Shown here piece after piece: positions 46,155-55,800 of a stretch of 64,000 nucleotides of DNA. Source of the DNA: Streptomyces typhae (GTDB lineage Bacteria; Actinomycetota; Actinomycetes; Streptomycetales; Streptomycetaceae); assembly GCF_009755605.1 (NCBI RefSeq), contig NZ_WPNZ01000004.1:124001-188000 (forward strand), given 5' to 3'. The notes beneath the pieces were generated by a model. It did no database searches. It was not told where the DNA came from and was given only the letters and a program-made list of their open reading frames with translations. The translations under genes were made by a program, and so were the position numbers. Every line of letters begins with the position of its first letter. Position 1 is the stretch's first letter.

Positions 46155-48068
46155 TCACAGGACGAGCATGAGTACGAGCACCACGAGCAGGGCGACCGGG
46201 GTGAGCAGGGCGCCGATCAGGCAGCCCGGCTTGTTGAGCATGTCGGAGAGCCGGGCCGCGCCGGTCGGCACGTCCGGTGTGAAGACCGACGGCAGCGCGG
46301 GAGCCGCGGACGCCAGGCCGGAGGGGGGTGGCGGGTAGGCGGGGAGCGGGGGGCCGTTCCGGCCCATCACCTCCCGTACGATCTCACTCCACACGACTGG
46401 CGGCAGATCCGGGTACTGGCCGCTGCGCGGTTCGATGACGCACTGCCGAAGCCAGTTGCCCGCGGCGGGGTGCGGGTGCCGGATCATGCGGTACATCAGT
46501 TCCTTGAGGTCGGGCAGATAGCGCTCGTCCCTGGCCAGCGGCGCCACGGCCCAGGTGAAGAGGTCGGCAGCCCGATCGGCCGTGGCCTTCCTCGACGCGT
46601 GCTCGGGGCTCTGCCCCTGCGGCGCGAAGTACAGGTCGTTGCCAAGGACCTCGGCGCACAACTCGTGCCGCATCGCCAGGTCACGCCCCTGTGCGCGGTC
46701 CGGCCTGCCGAGCTCGTCAAGGACCAGCTCCAGCGCGTCCGAGGGGAGTTCGCCGCTGCGGAGTTCCCCCAGCAGCAGTTCGTCGGGCAGCGCGCGCAGA
46801 TCCGCCGGCAGCACGCCGCGTCGGCTGCCGTCCCCGTCTCCAGGCCAGTGTGCGCGCAGTTCCCGGTGGACGGTGTGTGCGCCGCTGCCCTCGGGGACGG
46901 CCGGGGTCGGGGCCGCCTCGTCCCCGGCCTGCCGCTCCGCCTCCCAGGCACGGCCCTGATCCCGGCGATGCCGGTCCTGATCCTGCCCCCGTTCCTTGCC
47001 CCGGTCCCGCTCCTTGACCCTGCCCCCTTCCGGGTTCGGCCTCGGGCCTGCCACGCGCCGCGCGGACGAGGTCGTTCCCGTACCGGAGGAGCGGCGCGTG
47101 CCGAGAATCCTCTTCAGCCGGACGCTGCGCCGCTCCCAGTCCAGTGACGCCCCGTCGGGGAGCTCGTCGACGAGCTGCGGCACGCCGGGGCGCGCCTCCC
47201 TGTGTGCGAGGAGGTGATCCACCAGCTGGGAGGCCGCCCGGTGCTCGAACCGGACTTCCTCCGGTGTGCGGCCCATGACCCTGGCCAGCGGGCCGGAGCC
47301 GCCGGAGTCCGGTTCCCAGTGCGGGACCGACATCAGCCGCAGGGCATGCGTGTCCACCGCGTCGCAGGTGGCGAAAGTCCACGGCTGCTTCAGCCAGGGG
47401 CCGAACAGCAGGAACAGCCCCAGATACACGAGCGGCACCTGCTCCCGGTCCGGCCAGCCGCGCGGTGCCGTCCTCTCCAGGAGCAGCGACACCCGCTGCG
47501 TCGGGTCGCGCAGCAACTCCGCTGTGACGAGGATCAGGGCGTGCTCGACCCCGGGCAGCAGGCTCAGCATGTCCTGTTGCCGGCTCCCCACCAGCCGGTC
47601 GAGGTCCCCGCGTTCGATCCTGGGCTGGCGCCCCGACAACTGCTCGACCGTCTCCCGCTCGCGCCAGCCCCCGTACGCGAGACCGAGACACTGTTCGGGC
47701 TGGAGGACTCCCCTGTCACCGATGAGGACATGACTGACCGTGCTGGGCCGACCGCCGCGGTCGGTGGTGGGCCGGCGCTGGACGAGCAGGACGTCACCGT
47801 CGAGTGACAGCGTCCGCACAACACTGGGCCACTTTGCCGCCGCGCCCGACACCCACAACAGGGGGCCGAGCTCCCGGCCGAGCTCCGCGGCCCGCTCGGG
47901 CACACAGGAGTGAGCGACGGCCTTCATACCGGTGTCCTGACGACCGTGGTTGCCGTCCCACCGGAAGACGACCTGGTGCACCGAGCGCTCGGCGGTGTCA
48001 CCGCCGTCCGGGCCACGGGGGCCCGTCGGTCCGCCGGGGGTCGTGCCCCGGTCCTGGAAGTCACTCAC
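46155..48068 (-). CDS. GAP1-like protein (GTPase-associated), tail-anchored
   Basis: 637 aa. The N-terminal domain (~28-165; VVFRWDGNHG, HVLIGD) resembles the GAP1-N2 domain of 'GTPase-associated protein 1' families, which partner GTPases in predicted conflict systems; the family assignment is from recall. A helical middle part (~170-340), a charged linker (~350-400) and a C-terminal helical part follow. The last ~24 residues (CLIGALLTPVALLVVLVLMLVL) form one membrane helix ending at the C terminus, so the protein is tail-anchored facing the cytoplasm. GTG 48068 overlaps the GTPase stop by 8 bp, with AGGAA upstream. It is the last gene of the array. Confidence 0.7.
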   Translation of the reverse strand: MSDFQDRGTTPGGPTGPRGPDGGDTAERSVHQVVFRWDGNHGRQDTGMKAVAHSCVPERAAELGRELGPLLWVSGAAAKWPSVVRTLSLDGDVLLVQRRPTTDRGGRPSTVSHVLIGDRGVLQPEQCLGLAYGGWRERETVEQLSGRQPRIERGDLDRLVGSRQQDMLSLLPGVEHALILVTAELLRDPTQRVSLLLERTAPRGWPDREQVPLVYLGLFLLFGPWLKQPWTFATCDAVDTHALRLMSVPHWEPDSGGSGPLARVMGRTPEEVRFEHRAASQLVDHLLAHREARPGVPQLVDELPDGASLDWERRSVRLKRILGTRRSSGTGTTSSARRVAGPRPNPEGGRVKERDRGKERGQDQDRHRRDQGRAWEAERQAGDEAAPTPAVPEGSGAHTVHRELRAHWPGDGDGSRRGVLPADLRALPDELLLGELRSGELPSDALELVLDELGRPDRAQGRDLAMRHELCAEVLGNDLYFAPQGQSPEHASRKATADRAADLFTWAVAPLARDERYLPDLKELMYRMIRHPHPAAGNWLRQCVIEPRSGQYPDLPPVVWSEIVREVMGRNGPPLPAYPPPPSGLASAAPALPSVFTPDVPTGAARLSDMLNKPGCLIGALLTPVALLVVLVLMLVL

Positions 48069-50202
48069 TGCGGTTCCTCTCCGTCGGACGCATCGGGTCA
48101 CCGGAGTCCGGCACCCCGGCCTGCTCCGGTGGCGTCCACTCGATCGCGGGCGTCTCCCCCAGGGCCAACGCGTCCCTGTCACCCGGTACGGGGATCAGCC
48201 CGTGCATCGCGAGGAGCGCGAGCAACGGCTCAAGCACCCGCCGGGGCCCCGCCCCCGCCGGATACCGGCCCCTGTCCTCCTGGCTGCCGGTGGCGGACGC
48301 GATGTGCAGGGTGCACCGGCGGATCGTCTCGAAGGGGCGCAGCCATGCCGGGCCCGCGTGCCGCCGCAGCAGCCCGTACACGTCCCGGCTCTCCGCACGC
48401 ACCGCGTCGGGATCCAGCGAGTTCGGCGCCGGCCGGCTCAACCACCGGTCCACGGGTGGCTGGAACCTGAGCAGGTCCGCCTTGCCGAGCACCACCGCGG
48501 TCGGTACGTCCAGACAGCCGCCGTCCTTCGGCAACCGGTCGAGGACCGTGCCGAAGGCGAGGTCGCCGTCCGGGTTCACTTCCACGCCCCAGCGTTCCCT
48601 GGCGTGGTGCAGCTGCGGCAGCGGGAGGGCGAGGGCGGGGTCGACGACGAAGATGAGGGCGTCCACACCCAGCAGGAACCGCAGCGCCGCGTCCGTGCGT
48701 ACGAGGTCCTCACCGCCGAGGTCGAAGAAGGCGACCGGACGCACTCGGCCACGGTCGTCGGTGAGCAGGAGGGACTCCACGAAGCGGGCGAAGTCGTCCA
48801 GTCCCAGCGCGGCGGTGTGGTCCAGGACCTTGCCGTTGCGCAGGGGCTGCACCCGCTCCCGTACGAACTTCGCGTGCTGCTCCGGATTGACGGACTGCCA
48901 CGTCAGACCGAAGGGTTCAAGTCCGCCGTCGGTGATCGCCGCGATCATCTGGGTCAGCAGATGGCTCTTGCCGGTGGAGGACTGGCCGACCATCGCGACG
49001 GTCAGCGGACGGCCGTAGGTCAGGTAGGGCACCGGGATGAAGTGTTCGGGGAAGGCCGGGTCCGCCACGCACTTCTGGACGGCGCCGCGCATGATGTCGT
49101 TCCGCCGCACCGTGTTGTTGATGCCTTTGAGGTTCAGCGGCTTGTACTGCATACGGCTGTCGGTGACGAACAGTTTCGTGAGGTCGAGCCGGATGTTCTC
49201 CAGGCAGTACGGGCAGAGCACCTCGCCGTTGCCCCGCTCGGCCTCCGCCGCGGCTCCCTGCCGGGGCCGGTCCGCGCGCGGGTGCTGCCGCTTGCGCCGC
49301 AGTGCCGCGTCGAAGGCCTCCTGGTCCGTGGGGGACTCGTCGGCAGGCAGCGCGAGCCGGACGCGGCGGGCGGTGTCCGGCGCCACGACGTCGAGCGCCT
49401 GGGCGGGTGTCGGCCGGTCGGCGGCCCGCGGGGCGAAGGCGTCCTGCAACGTCCGGTCGAGCTTGCGGTGCTCGGCGAGATCGGGCGGGGGCCGGTCGGC
49501 GGGTCCTGGCCGGCCGGTCACCAGCTGGTAGAGCACCTGGGCGGTGCTCCACACCGCGTCCCTGGAGTCGGCGAGCCCCTCGCCCCGGCGCTGTTCGGGC
49601 GCGCAGAAGGGTGCGCGGCCCCACGGGCGTCTCGGCGCTCCGGTCCGGGTCACCGACTCCAGTCCCCACAGCTGGGCCTTGGCGCCGTCCCAGCGGACGG
49701 TGGCGGGCGAGACCCCGCGCGACACCAGGCCCTGCCCGTCCAGCAGGTGCAGGGCGAGCAGCAGATCACGGGTGAAGTGCTCCTGATCGGTCGCGGACAT
49801 CACGTGCAGCCGCTCGACGGGCGTGCCCCGCGGCGGCGCGTACAGCAAGAACGGCTCGGCCGTGTCCAGCTCGTGGCCGACGATCCTCGGGAACAGCGCC
49901 GCGTACTCCGTACCGCCGAGCAGTTGGTGCAGGTGCAGGGCGGTACCCGCCTCGGTGTCCAGCAGGGCGCGCGCCGCCGGGTTCGCCGCGTCCTTGGCGC
50001 TGAGACGCACCTGCACGCACTGCTGTCCGTCGTCGTCGAGCACGGCCTTGCGGATGAGTTGAGGCAGCAGCCGGTCGCGGCGGAACTCCCGGCCGACGCG
50101 GACCTGGGTGGCACGTCGGCGCCCGGAGGGCAGAGTGAACGTGAGCTTGTCCGGAGGCGGGCCGCCCGGTCCCTCCGGCTGGGGATACAGGGTGCTGGTC
50201 AC
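48061..50202 (-). CDS. Pseudokinase-TRAFAC-like GTPase fusion (double-GTPase family)
   Basis: 713 aa. Residues ~40-270 follow a protein-kinase fold pattern, but the catalytic loop reads SRGVSPATV and the DFG position LWG, so it lacks catalytic residues (pseudokinase). A CPYC pair near ~325 suggests a zinc-ribbon remnant. The GTPase domain follows: G1 GQSSTGKS (~395), G3 DLGGED (~475) and G4 GKAD (~555). This matches TRAFAC-type 'DO-GTPase' proteins of actinobacteria. GTG 50202 has AAGGA 7 nt upstream. It overlaps the GAP1-like gene, so the two are co-produced and probably interact. Likely a nucleotide-dependent switch controlled by ligand binding to the pseudokinase; this is inference. Confidence 0.8.
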   Translation of the reverse strand: MTSTLYPQPEGPGGPPPDKLTFTLPSGRRRATQVRVGREFRRDRLLPQLIRKAVLDDDGQQCVQVRLSAKDAANPAARALLDTEAGTALHLHQLLGGTEYAALFPRIVGHELDTAEPFLLYAPPRGTPVERLHVMSATDQEHFTRDLLLALHLLDGQGLVSRGVSPATVRWDGAKAQLWGLESVTRTGAPRRPWGRAPFCAPEQRRGEGLADSRDAVWSTAQVLYQLVTGRPGPADRPPPDLAEHRKLDRTLQDAFAPRAADRPTPAQALDVVAPDTARRVRLALPADESPTDQEAFDAALRRKRQHPRADRPRQGAAAEAERGNGEVLCPYCLENIRLDLTKLFVTDSRMQYKPLNLKGINNTVRRNDIMRGAVQKCVADPAFPEHFIPVPYLTYGRPLTVAMVGQSSTGKSHLLTQMIAAITDGGLEPFGLTWQSVNPEQHAKFVRERVQPLRNGKVLDHTAALGLDDFARFVESLLLTDDRGRVRPVAFFDLGGEDLVRTDAALRFLLGVDALIFVVDPALALPLPQLHHARERWGVEVNPDGDLAFGTVLDRLPKDGGCLDVPTAVVLGKADLLRFQPPVDRWLSRPAPNSLDPDAVRAESRDVYGLLRRHAGPAWLRPFETIRRCTLHIASATGSQEDRGRYPAGAGPRRVLEPLLALLAMHGLIPVPGDRDALALGETPAIEWTPPEQAGVPDSGDPMRPTERNRSE

Positions 50203-50257
50203 CCTCGGTCCTTTCGTTCGTACTGGGCACTGGGCCGGGCGGGGCGCGGGGGGCGCG

Positions 50258-52879
50258 TCACCCGCGGTCGCCGTCCCCGCGGTGCCGGGTGTCCGGCCGG
50301 CCGTACGGGTCCTCCGGGCCGGTCGTGGAGCCGTACCGGGGGCGGACGGTGTCCACCACTCCCATCCGCAGCGGGACGAGGCGCACCAGGCCGGCGTACC
50401 GTCCCGACGACGTCCACAGGACTCCGTCGGGGTGGACCGAACCGCTCGACACCCAGGCCTTCTCGACCTCGTCGCGGATCGCTCTGGGGGCGAACCTGAG
50501 CCACACCGCGGCCGCCGGGTCCCGGCTGAGCAGGGCACCCTGCTCGGGTGAGGACAGTTGCACCACGGCCCGGCGGTCGGCTTCCGCGCCGACCAGTTCG
50601 GCCGGTCCGTGCGGGTCGGTGCCGAGGAGGTCGGCCGACGCGGGGCGGACCCGGCGAGGGGCCGCGAACGGAGGTGGGGCCAGAACTCCGTTGTGCCGGA
50701 GGTGATGGTGCACCGTCGACAGCAGCTCGCGCACCCGTGCCTCGGTGCGCTGGGCGTTGAGGGCGCCGGACTGCCCGCGTTCGACGGCGCCCCAGTAGTG
50801 CTTCATCGCTTCCAGGGCGGCATCGATCAGGTCGGCGGACAGGGTGGCGACCAGTTCGGGGCCGCCCTCGGCGTTCTCGCGTTCCAGCCAGCGCGGAACT
50901 TTCCCGGTACGAGGGTCCCGCGGGCCCGCGGCTCTCGGCTCCCGGGCCCGCTCCTCCTCGTCGGCCTCCGCGGGCTGGTCCCACGTCGGCCCGTCCTCCC
51001 ACGCGTACACACTCGCCCAGTCGCTGTCCCCGTCGTCGGGGAGAGGGGAGGCCTCTTCCGGCTCCAGGTCCGCGTCGTCGACGAGCCAGGGGTCCTCGGC
51101 CCGCGGGGCGTCGCCGGTCGGACCGTGGCCGCCGGGCGCCGCTGTGGGCGCGAGCCGCTCCGGGCCGGGCACTGCCTCGTCCTCCGCCGCGGCCGCCGTC
51201 GCCCGCAGCATGCCGGCCACGGAGCGGGCAGCGTCGGCGCAGTACAGGCGCTCCTCGACGGCCCAGTGCTCCCGGACCGCCTCGACCAGCAGCGCGTCAA
51301 GGCGGTCCAGGGTCTGGCGGAGCACGGTGGTGGCACGGCCCGGCCCCCACGCGGTGGCCGCCGCACGCCAGAGCCGGCGTACCGTCTCCGCCGCGACGCC
51401 GAGGCCGGCCGCAAGGCCGATGGCGCCCACCCAGACGGGCGGTTCGACCACGTACGCGAGCCCCGCGCCGACCACGGCGCCACCGAACGCCGCGAACCTG
51501 GGAACCACGGCCGGGCGGCGGGGCTTCCCTTCCCCCCGGTCCCCCTGGAGCCGCACCGCCCCGAGCACCGCCGCGCCGAGGAGCAGCAGCGGCACCGCGA
51601 ACGCGAACGCCAGGTAGGGCCCCCACCACAGCGCCCCGAGCAGCCCGGCCCCCGCTGCCGCTGCCGCACCGGCCCGCGGCGGGTCCGGTACCGCGGCAGC
51701 CGTCGTACGCATCCGGCGGGTCACCGCGTCGGCGGAGTGGGCGTCGAGCTGCGACACCAGTGCCGTGCCCCGCAGCGGCTCCACCCGTCCGGCCAGACCC
51801 GTGCAGCGCTGCGCAACCGACCGCAGCGCGAACCCCTGGCCGAGGAGTTTCCCGGCGAACTCCTTCAGCCCCTCACCGATCCGCGCTCCCACGCCCTCGG
51901 CCGACGGCACCCGCAGCCCGAGGGCCGCGAGGTGGGCCGCCGACTCGCCTGCGGACTGTGCCTTTTCGCCACCGCCGCGCAGGACCGTCCTGGCGAGGTG
52001 CCAGTAGTCGTCGAGCGCCCGGCGGGCCTCGTCGACGTCCGTTTCGAACGCCTCCCGGTGCGAGGCCCGCACCAGCCCGGACAGTGTCCGCAGCCCGGCC
52101 AGTGCTTCCCCCGCGTACCCGAGAGCGTCCGCGCAGGCGCGGTAGGCGTCGTCCGCGACACCACCGGGTTCCCGGTGCCCCGCGCCCCCGCCGCCGGGGC
52201 CCGCCACGAGACCGCGCAGCGGCTCCGGCAGGTCGGCGCCCGACGAGGCGGTCGGCGACGCGTCCGGCGCGCGTTCGGAGTCCTCGCCCGCGAACCGGGT
52301 GAGCGCGTCGCGCCAGGCCCGTTCGCGCACCTCCGGCGGCAGGTCCTGCTCCAGGATCCGGACCCCGGGCGCCGCGACGGCGTCGGGCAGCGTCTGGATG
52401 CCGTCCAGCACACGGAGGTAGACGTCCGGGACGGACAGCACGTCCACCAGGGCGGCGAGCGCGTCCGGGTCGTCGGGGGCGGGCTGCTCCGACGCGGTGC
52501 GGGCGGAGCGCAGGTCACCGACCCACAGGAGCGCGGTGCCCGAGGCCCGCAGCACCGCGGGGCGCAGCAGTCGCCGGTCGGGCTGGAACCCCCCTTCCTC
52601 CCCGGCGAACGCCCCCGGCGCGCTGCCGACGAGCAGCACCAGGAGCCTGACCTCGCCCACCGCCCGATAGCCGGCGAGCAGTTCGTACTGCGTCTGGTGG
52701 TCGGTGAGCCCGGCGGGGGTGTCGACCACCAGGAACAGGGGGTCGTCGGGTTCCGGCAGCCCGGCTCCGCCCAGTGCGCGGGCGACTTCGGCCCGCACGG
52801 CCGCCGGGCTGTGCAGTGCCGCCGCTCCGGCACGCAGATCCAGCTGAACGACGGCACCGGTGTCCTCAGGCATGCTCAC
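50258..52879 (-). CDS. Uncharacterised membrane protein of the GTPase/tubulin array
   Basis: 873 aa, not recognised as a named family. The N-terminal ~160 residues read like a Rossmann-type alpha/beta domain (LFLVVDTPAG, VRLLVLLVGSAPGAF, LLWVGDLRSA) without an obvious P-loop. Helices rich in Arg/Glu follow. Two hydrophobic blocks at ~395-440 (LGALWWGPYLAFAFAVPLLL) and ~455-485 (VGAIGLAAGLGVAAE) indicate membrane insertion. An acidic linker (~610-680) and a helical C-terminal domain finish it. GTG 52879 overlaps the tubulin-like stop as GTGA; ATG 52873 is an alternative. It may anchor the tubulin-like and GTPase components at the membrane (inference). Confidence 0.65.
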   Translation of the reverse strand: MSMPEDTGAVVQLDLRAGAAALHSPAAVRAEVARALGGAGLPEPDDPLFLVVDTPAGLTDHQTQYELLAGYRAVGEVRLLVLLVGSAPGAFAGEEGGFQPDRRLLRPAVLRASGTALLWVGDLRSARTASEQPAPDDPDALAALVDVLSVPDVYLRVLDGIQTLPDAVAAPGVRILEQDLPPEVRERAWRDALTRFAGEDSERAPDASPTASSGADLPEPLRGLVAGPGGGGAGHREPGGVADDAYRACADALGYAGEALAGLRTLSGLVRASHREAFETDVDEARRALDDYWHLARTVLRGGGEKAQSAGESAAHLAALGLRVPSAEGVGARIGEGLKEFAGKLLGQGFALRSVAQRCTGLAGRVEPLRGTALVSQLDAHSADAVTRRMRTTAAAVPDPPRAGAAAAAGAGLLGALWWGPYLAFAFAVPLLLLGAAVLGAVRLQGDRGEGKPRRPAVVPRFAAFGGAVVGAGLAYVVEPPVWVGAIGLAAGLGVAAETVRRLWRAAATAWGPGRATTVLRQTLDRLDALLVEAVREHWAVEERLYCADAARSVAGMLRATAAAAEDEAVPGPERLAPTAAPGGHGPTGDAPRAEDPWLVDDADLEPEEASPLPDDGDSDWASVYAWEDGPTWDQPAEADEEERAREPRAAGPRDPRTGKVPRWLERENAEGGPELVATLSADLIDAALEAMKHYWGAVERGQSGALNAQRTEARVRELLSTVHHHLRHNGVLAPPPFAAPRRVRPASADLLGTDPHGPAELVGAEADRRAVVQLSSPEQGALLSRDPAAAVWLRFAPRAIRDEVEKAWVSSGSVHPDGVLWTSSGRYAGLVRLVPLRMGVVDTVRPRYGSTTGPEDPYGRPDTRHRGDGDRG

Positions 52880-55800
52880 TGGTCGTCACCGTCCCGGGCG
52901 TCGCGGGGGCCGGCCTCGTCCCAGGGCGCCCGAGGCAGGTCGTCGCGCTCCGCGGAGGGGAACCGGCTTCCGTGCGTCAACTCCTCGTCGGGCTCGCTCG
53001 GCCGGCCGCCCCGCTCACCACGCTCGTCGCGGTACGGCCGCTCGAAGGAGTCGACCGGGGTGGTGCCCCAGTCGTCGTCATCGGACTCGGGGCGGCGGGG
53101 CTCCGGGACGCCGTCGCGGACGGGCGGGCGGGACGGTGTGCCGCCGCGGATGTGTTCCAGCAGGGTCCGCAGGGTCGGCTGGACGGCGCGCTGGTCCCCG
53201 AACTCGCCGTCCAGGGCCGCCGGGAGGGTCTCCGCCCAGAACTCCCACAGGGGCTGCACCCAGCCCTCGACCCGTTCTCCGCCCCGTTCACGCCGGTCCG
53301 TCAGAAGCTCCAGCTGACGGGGGGCGATCTTCTCCACCAGGTCCACGAAGAGGGGGTGCGGTTCACTGCCGGTCCTGGCGAGGCCCAGCGGCTGCGCCCT
53401 CATCAGCTCACGGCAGTAGTCCTCGACGGTCCGTTCGTCGTCGAGGACCGTCCAGCGCTCGTACGACCGCAGCAGTTCCGCCCAGCTCGACACCCCACCG
53501 GGAAAGTCGTCCAGCCGCAGCCGGACCCCGGGGACGTCCGGCCCCTTCTCGGGGAAGAGCCTCAGCCTGACCCGCTCCGGCGACGCCGGGTCGCCGTCCA
53601 GTACGTCCACCTGGCCGTTCCACATACAGCACAACAGCCGGTGCAGGATGGTGCGCCGGTCCTCCTCGCAGCTCACCATCCAGTTGTCCCGGTATCCGAG
53701 CCGTTGCCGCCACCGCAGCACGTCCTGCGGCGCTTCGGCCTTCTTCGCCCGCGCCCACTGGCGCAGCACCTTGCGGGCCTCGGGCACCTGGGTGAGGCTC
53801 ATCTCGCTGCGGAAGAGCACGACGGTGATCGAGTCGCTCTCCACCCCCCGGTACTCCACGGAGTTCTTCGCGTCCGAGGGCAGCCGCAGCGTCTTGCCGA
53901 GGTACTCCTGCACCTCCTCCACCGCCTGCACCCTCGGATAGGTGATCAGGACCCGCAGCGGCCCGGTGCCCTCCGGCGTGAAGCCGACCGGCAGCAGGCC
54001 GGCCAGCTTGCGGCCGAAGAGGTCGAGGGCCTCCCTGCTGACCTGGTCGTTGGCGTCGGCGTCACCCGCCCCCGCGGCCAGCAGCGTGCCCATGGACGGC
54101 AGCAGCGGCCGCTCCTCCAGATGGGTGCCCCGCTCGGCGAACAGCCGGGTGATCAGCGCCTCGAGCTGCCCCTTGACCCTGGCCACCGAGCCCTCCGGAT
54201 CACGGCGGCTGAGCGTCAGTACCTGCCGCCAGGTGTCCCCGTCGACCAGCTTGAGCAGCAGCGCGGACTCGTAGTCGGTCTCACGCAGGCCTTCCCGTCG
54301 GACCAAGCGGGTGACCACGTCCTCGTAGAAATGGTTCAGAGTGCGCTGCGGCGGCATCAGATACGAGATGCCGGTGCGGTCCTCGTACAGCTCGTGGCCC
54401 TTCTGCGCGGAGACCTTGGGCTCCTGGTCGCAGTGCCGCCGGAAGGCGTTCACCAGGCGCACGAGGTCGCCCCCGGCCGCGTCCGCCTGCGGCTGCCAGT
54501 GCTGGCGCTGCTCCCGCCAGGCCTCGTGCCAGATCGACCGGCAGCGCCACTGGTACCAGACGTCCTGTTCCCGGATGACCGACTGCACGTCGTCGTCGCC
54601 CCAGCGAGCCGGCGCAAGGCCGCCGAGCTGCCCCTTGATGCGCGGGACGTTGGGCGGCTGCTCGGTCACGCCCGGTGGACGCTGGGGCGCGCGGGAGCGG
54701 TTGTCCAGCATGCCGAGGAAGCCGCGCGCGGCGATCGGGTCGTCGCTGCCCGGAGCGCCGCGGACGACGCGTTCGGCGAGGAAGGGGTCCTCGCTGTGGA
54801 GCAGCTTGTCGATGGCGGTGCGCGGGGCGAACCGGTCGGCCATCGTGGCGGCCTGCCGATCGGCCTCGGCCCGCAGATCGGACAGCGCCCGCTGCATGTC
54901 CGCGATCCGCTCGTTCAACGCCCGCTCGATGTTCTTACCGCCGCGCGGCGGGGGATCGGCCTCCTGCACCGGCAGTTGCTTGCGTTCCCACAGCTCCTCC
55001 AGGTGGGAGTCCGCGAACAGTTGCCGGATCAGCGGCACCGCTCCGTCCTTGAGCGCGGCGCGCGGCCGCTCCACGAGATCCGTGACCGCCTCCCGCAGCA
55101 GCCGCCCCGCCACCAGGTCCGCCATCTGGTCCATGGGCGCGGTCATGGAGGCGACCAGGCTGGTGGAGACTCCCTGGCGGCCGATCCCGGTGGGGGACGG
55201 GGCGCTGCGGGCCACTCCCCGGTTGATGAAGCTCGCGGCGAACGTCGTGAAGTCGTCCTCGCCCGCCAGCTTCCGGCCCCGTGAACGACCGTCGCCCAGT
55301 TCGGTGCCGATCAGCGACATCACCAGGGAGACGATGGAACGGCGCAGGTCGTCCGCGCGGATGCCGGCGGTCGGGCTGAACAGGAACGCCGTGGGCAGGA
55401 TGCCGGTCCGCAGCCGGACCGGCGTCGTGCCCGGGTAGCGGATGCCGAAGCCGGCGTCGTGGTCGAGGTCTCCGATCTCCGCGCCCTCCCTCGGCGAGTT
55501 CTGCCGGTCCACCAGCCGGAACAGGTCGACCAGCGCCCGGGAGGCGTTGAGCTCGGCCTCCCGGCCGCCGCCGGTGGCGGCGGAGAACGACGACGGCATC
55601 ACGACGAGCGGGTAGATCTTCACGCCGTCGAAGCGACGCAGCTGGAAGGCGTAGTTGATGAGGTGCAGATAGTCCAGGAAGATCCCGGCACCGGTGCCGC
55701 CTGCCACCGAGAAGGAGACGAACACGTCGCAGCCGTTGACCTTGCCGCCGCCCAGCTCACTGAGTTCGCCCACCGACTTGGCCATCGCGTCGATGGCCTG

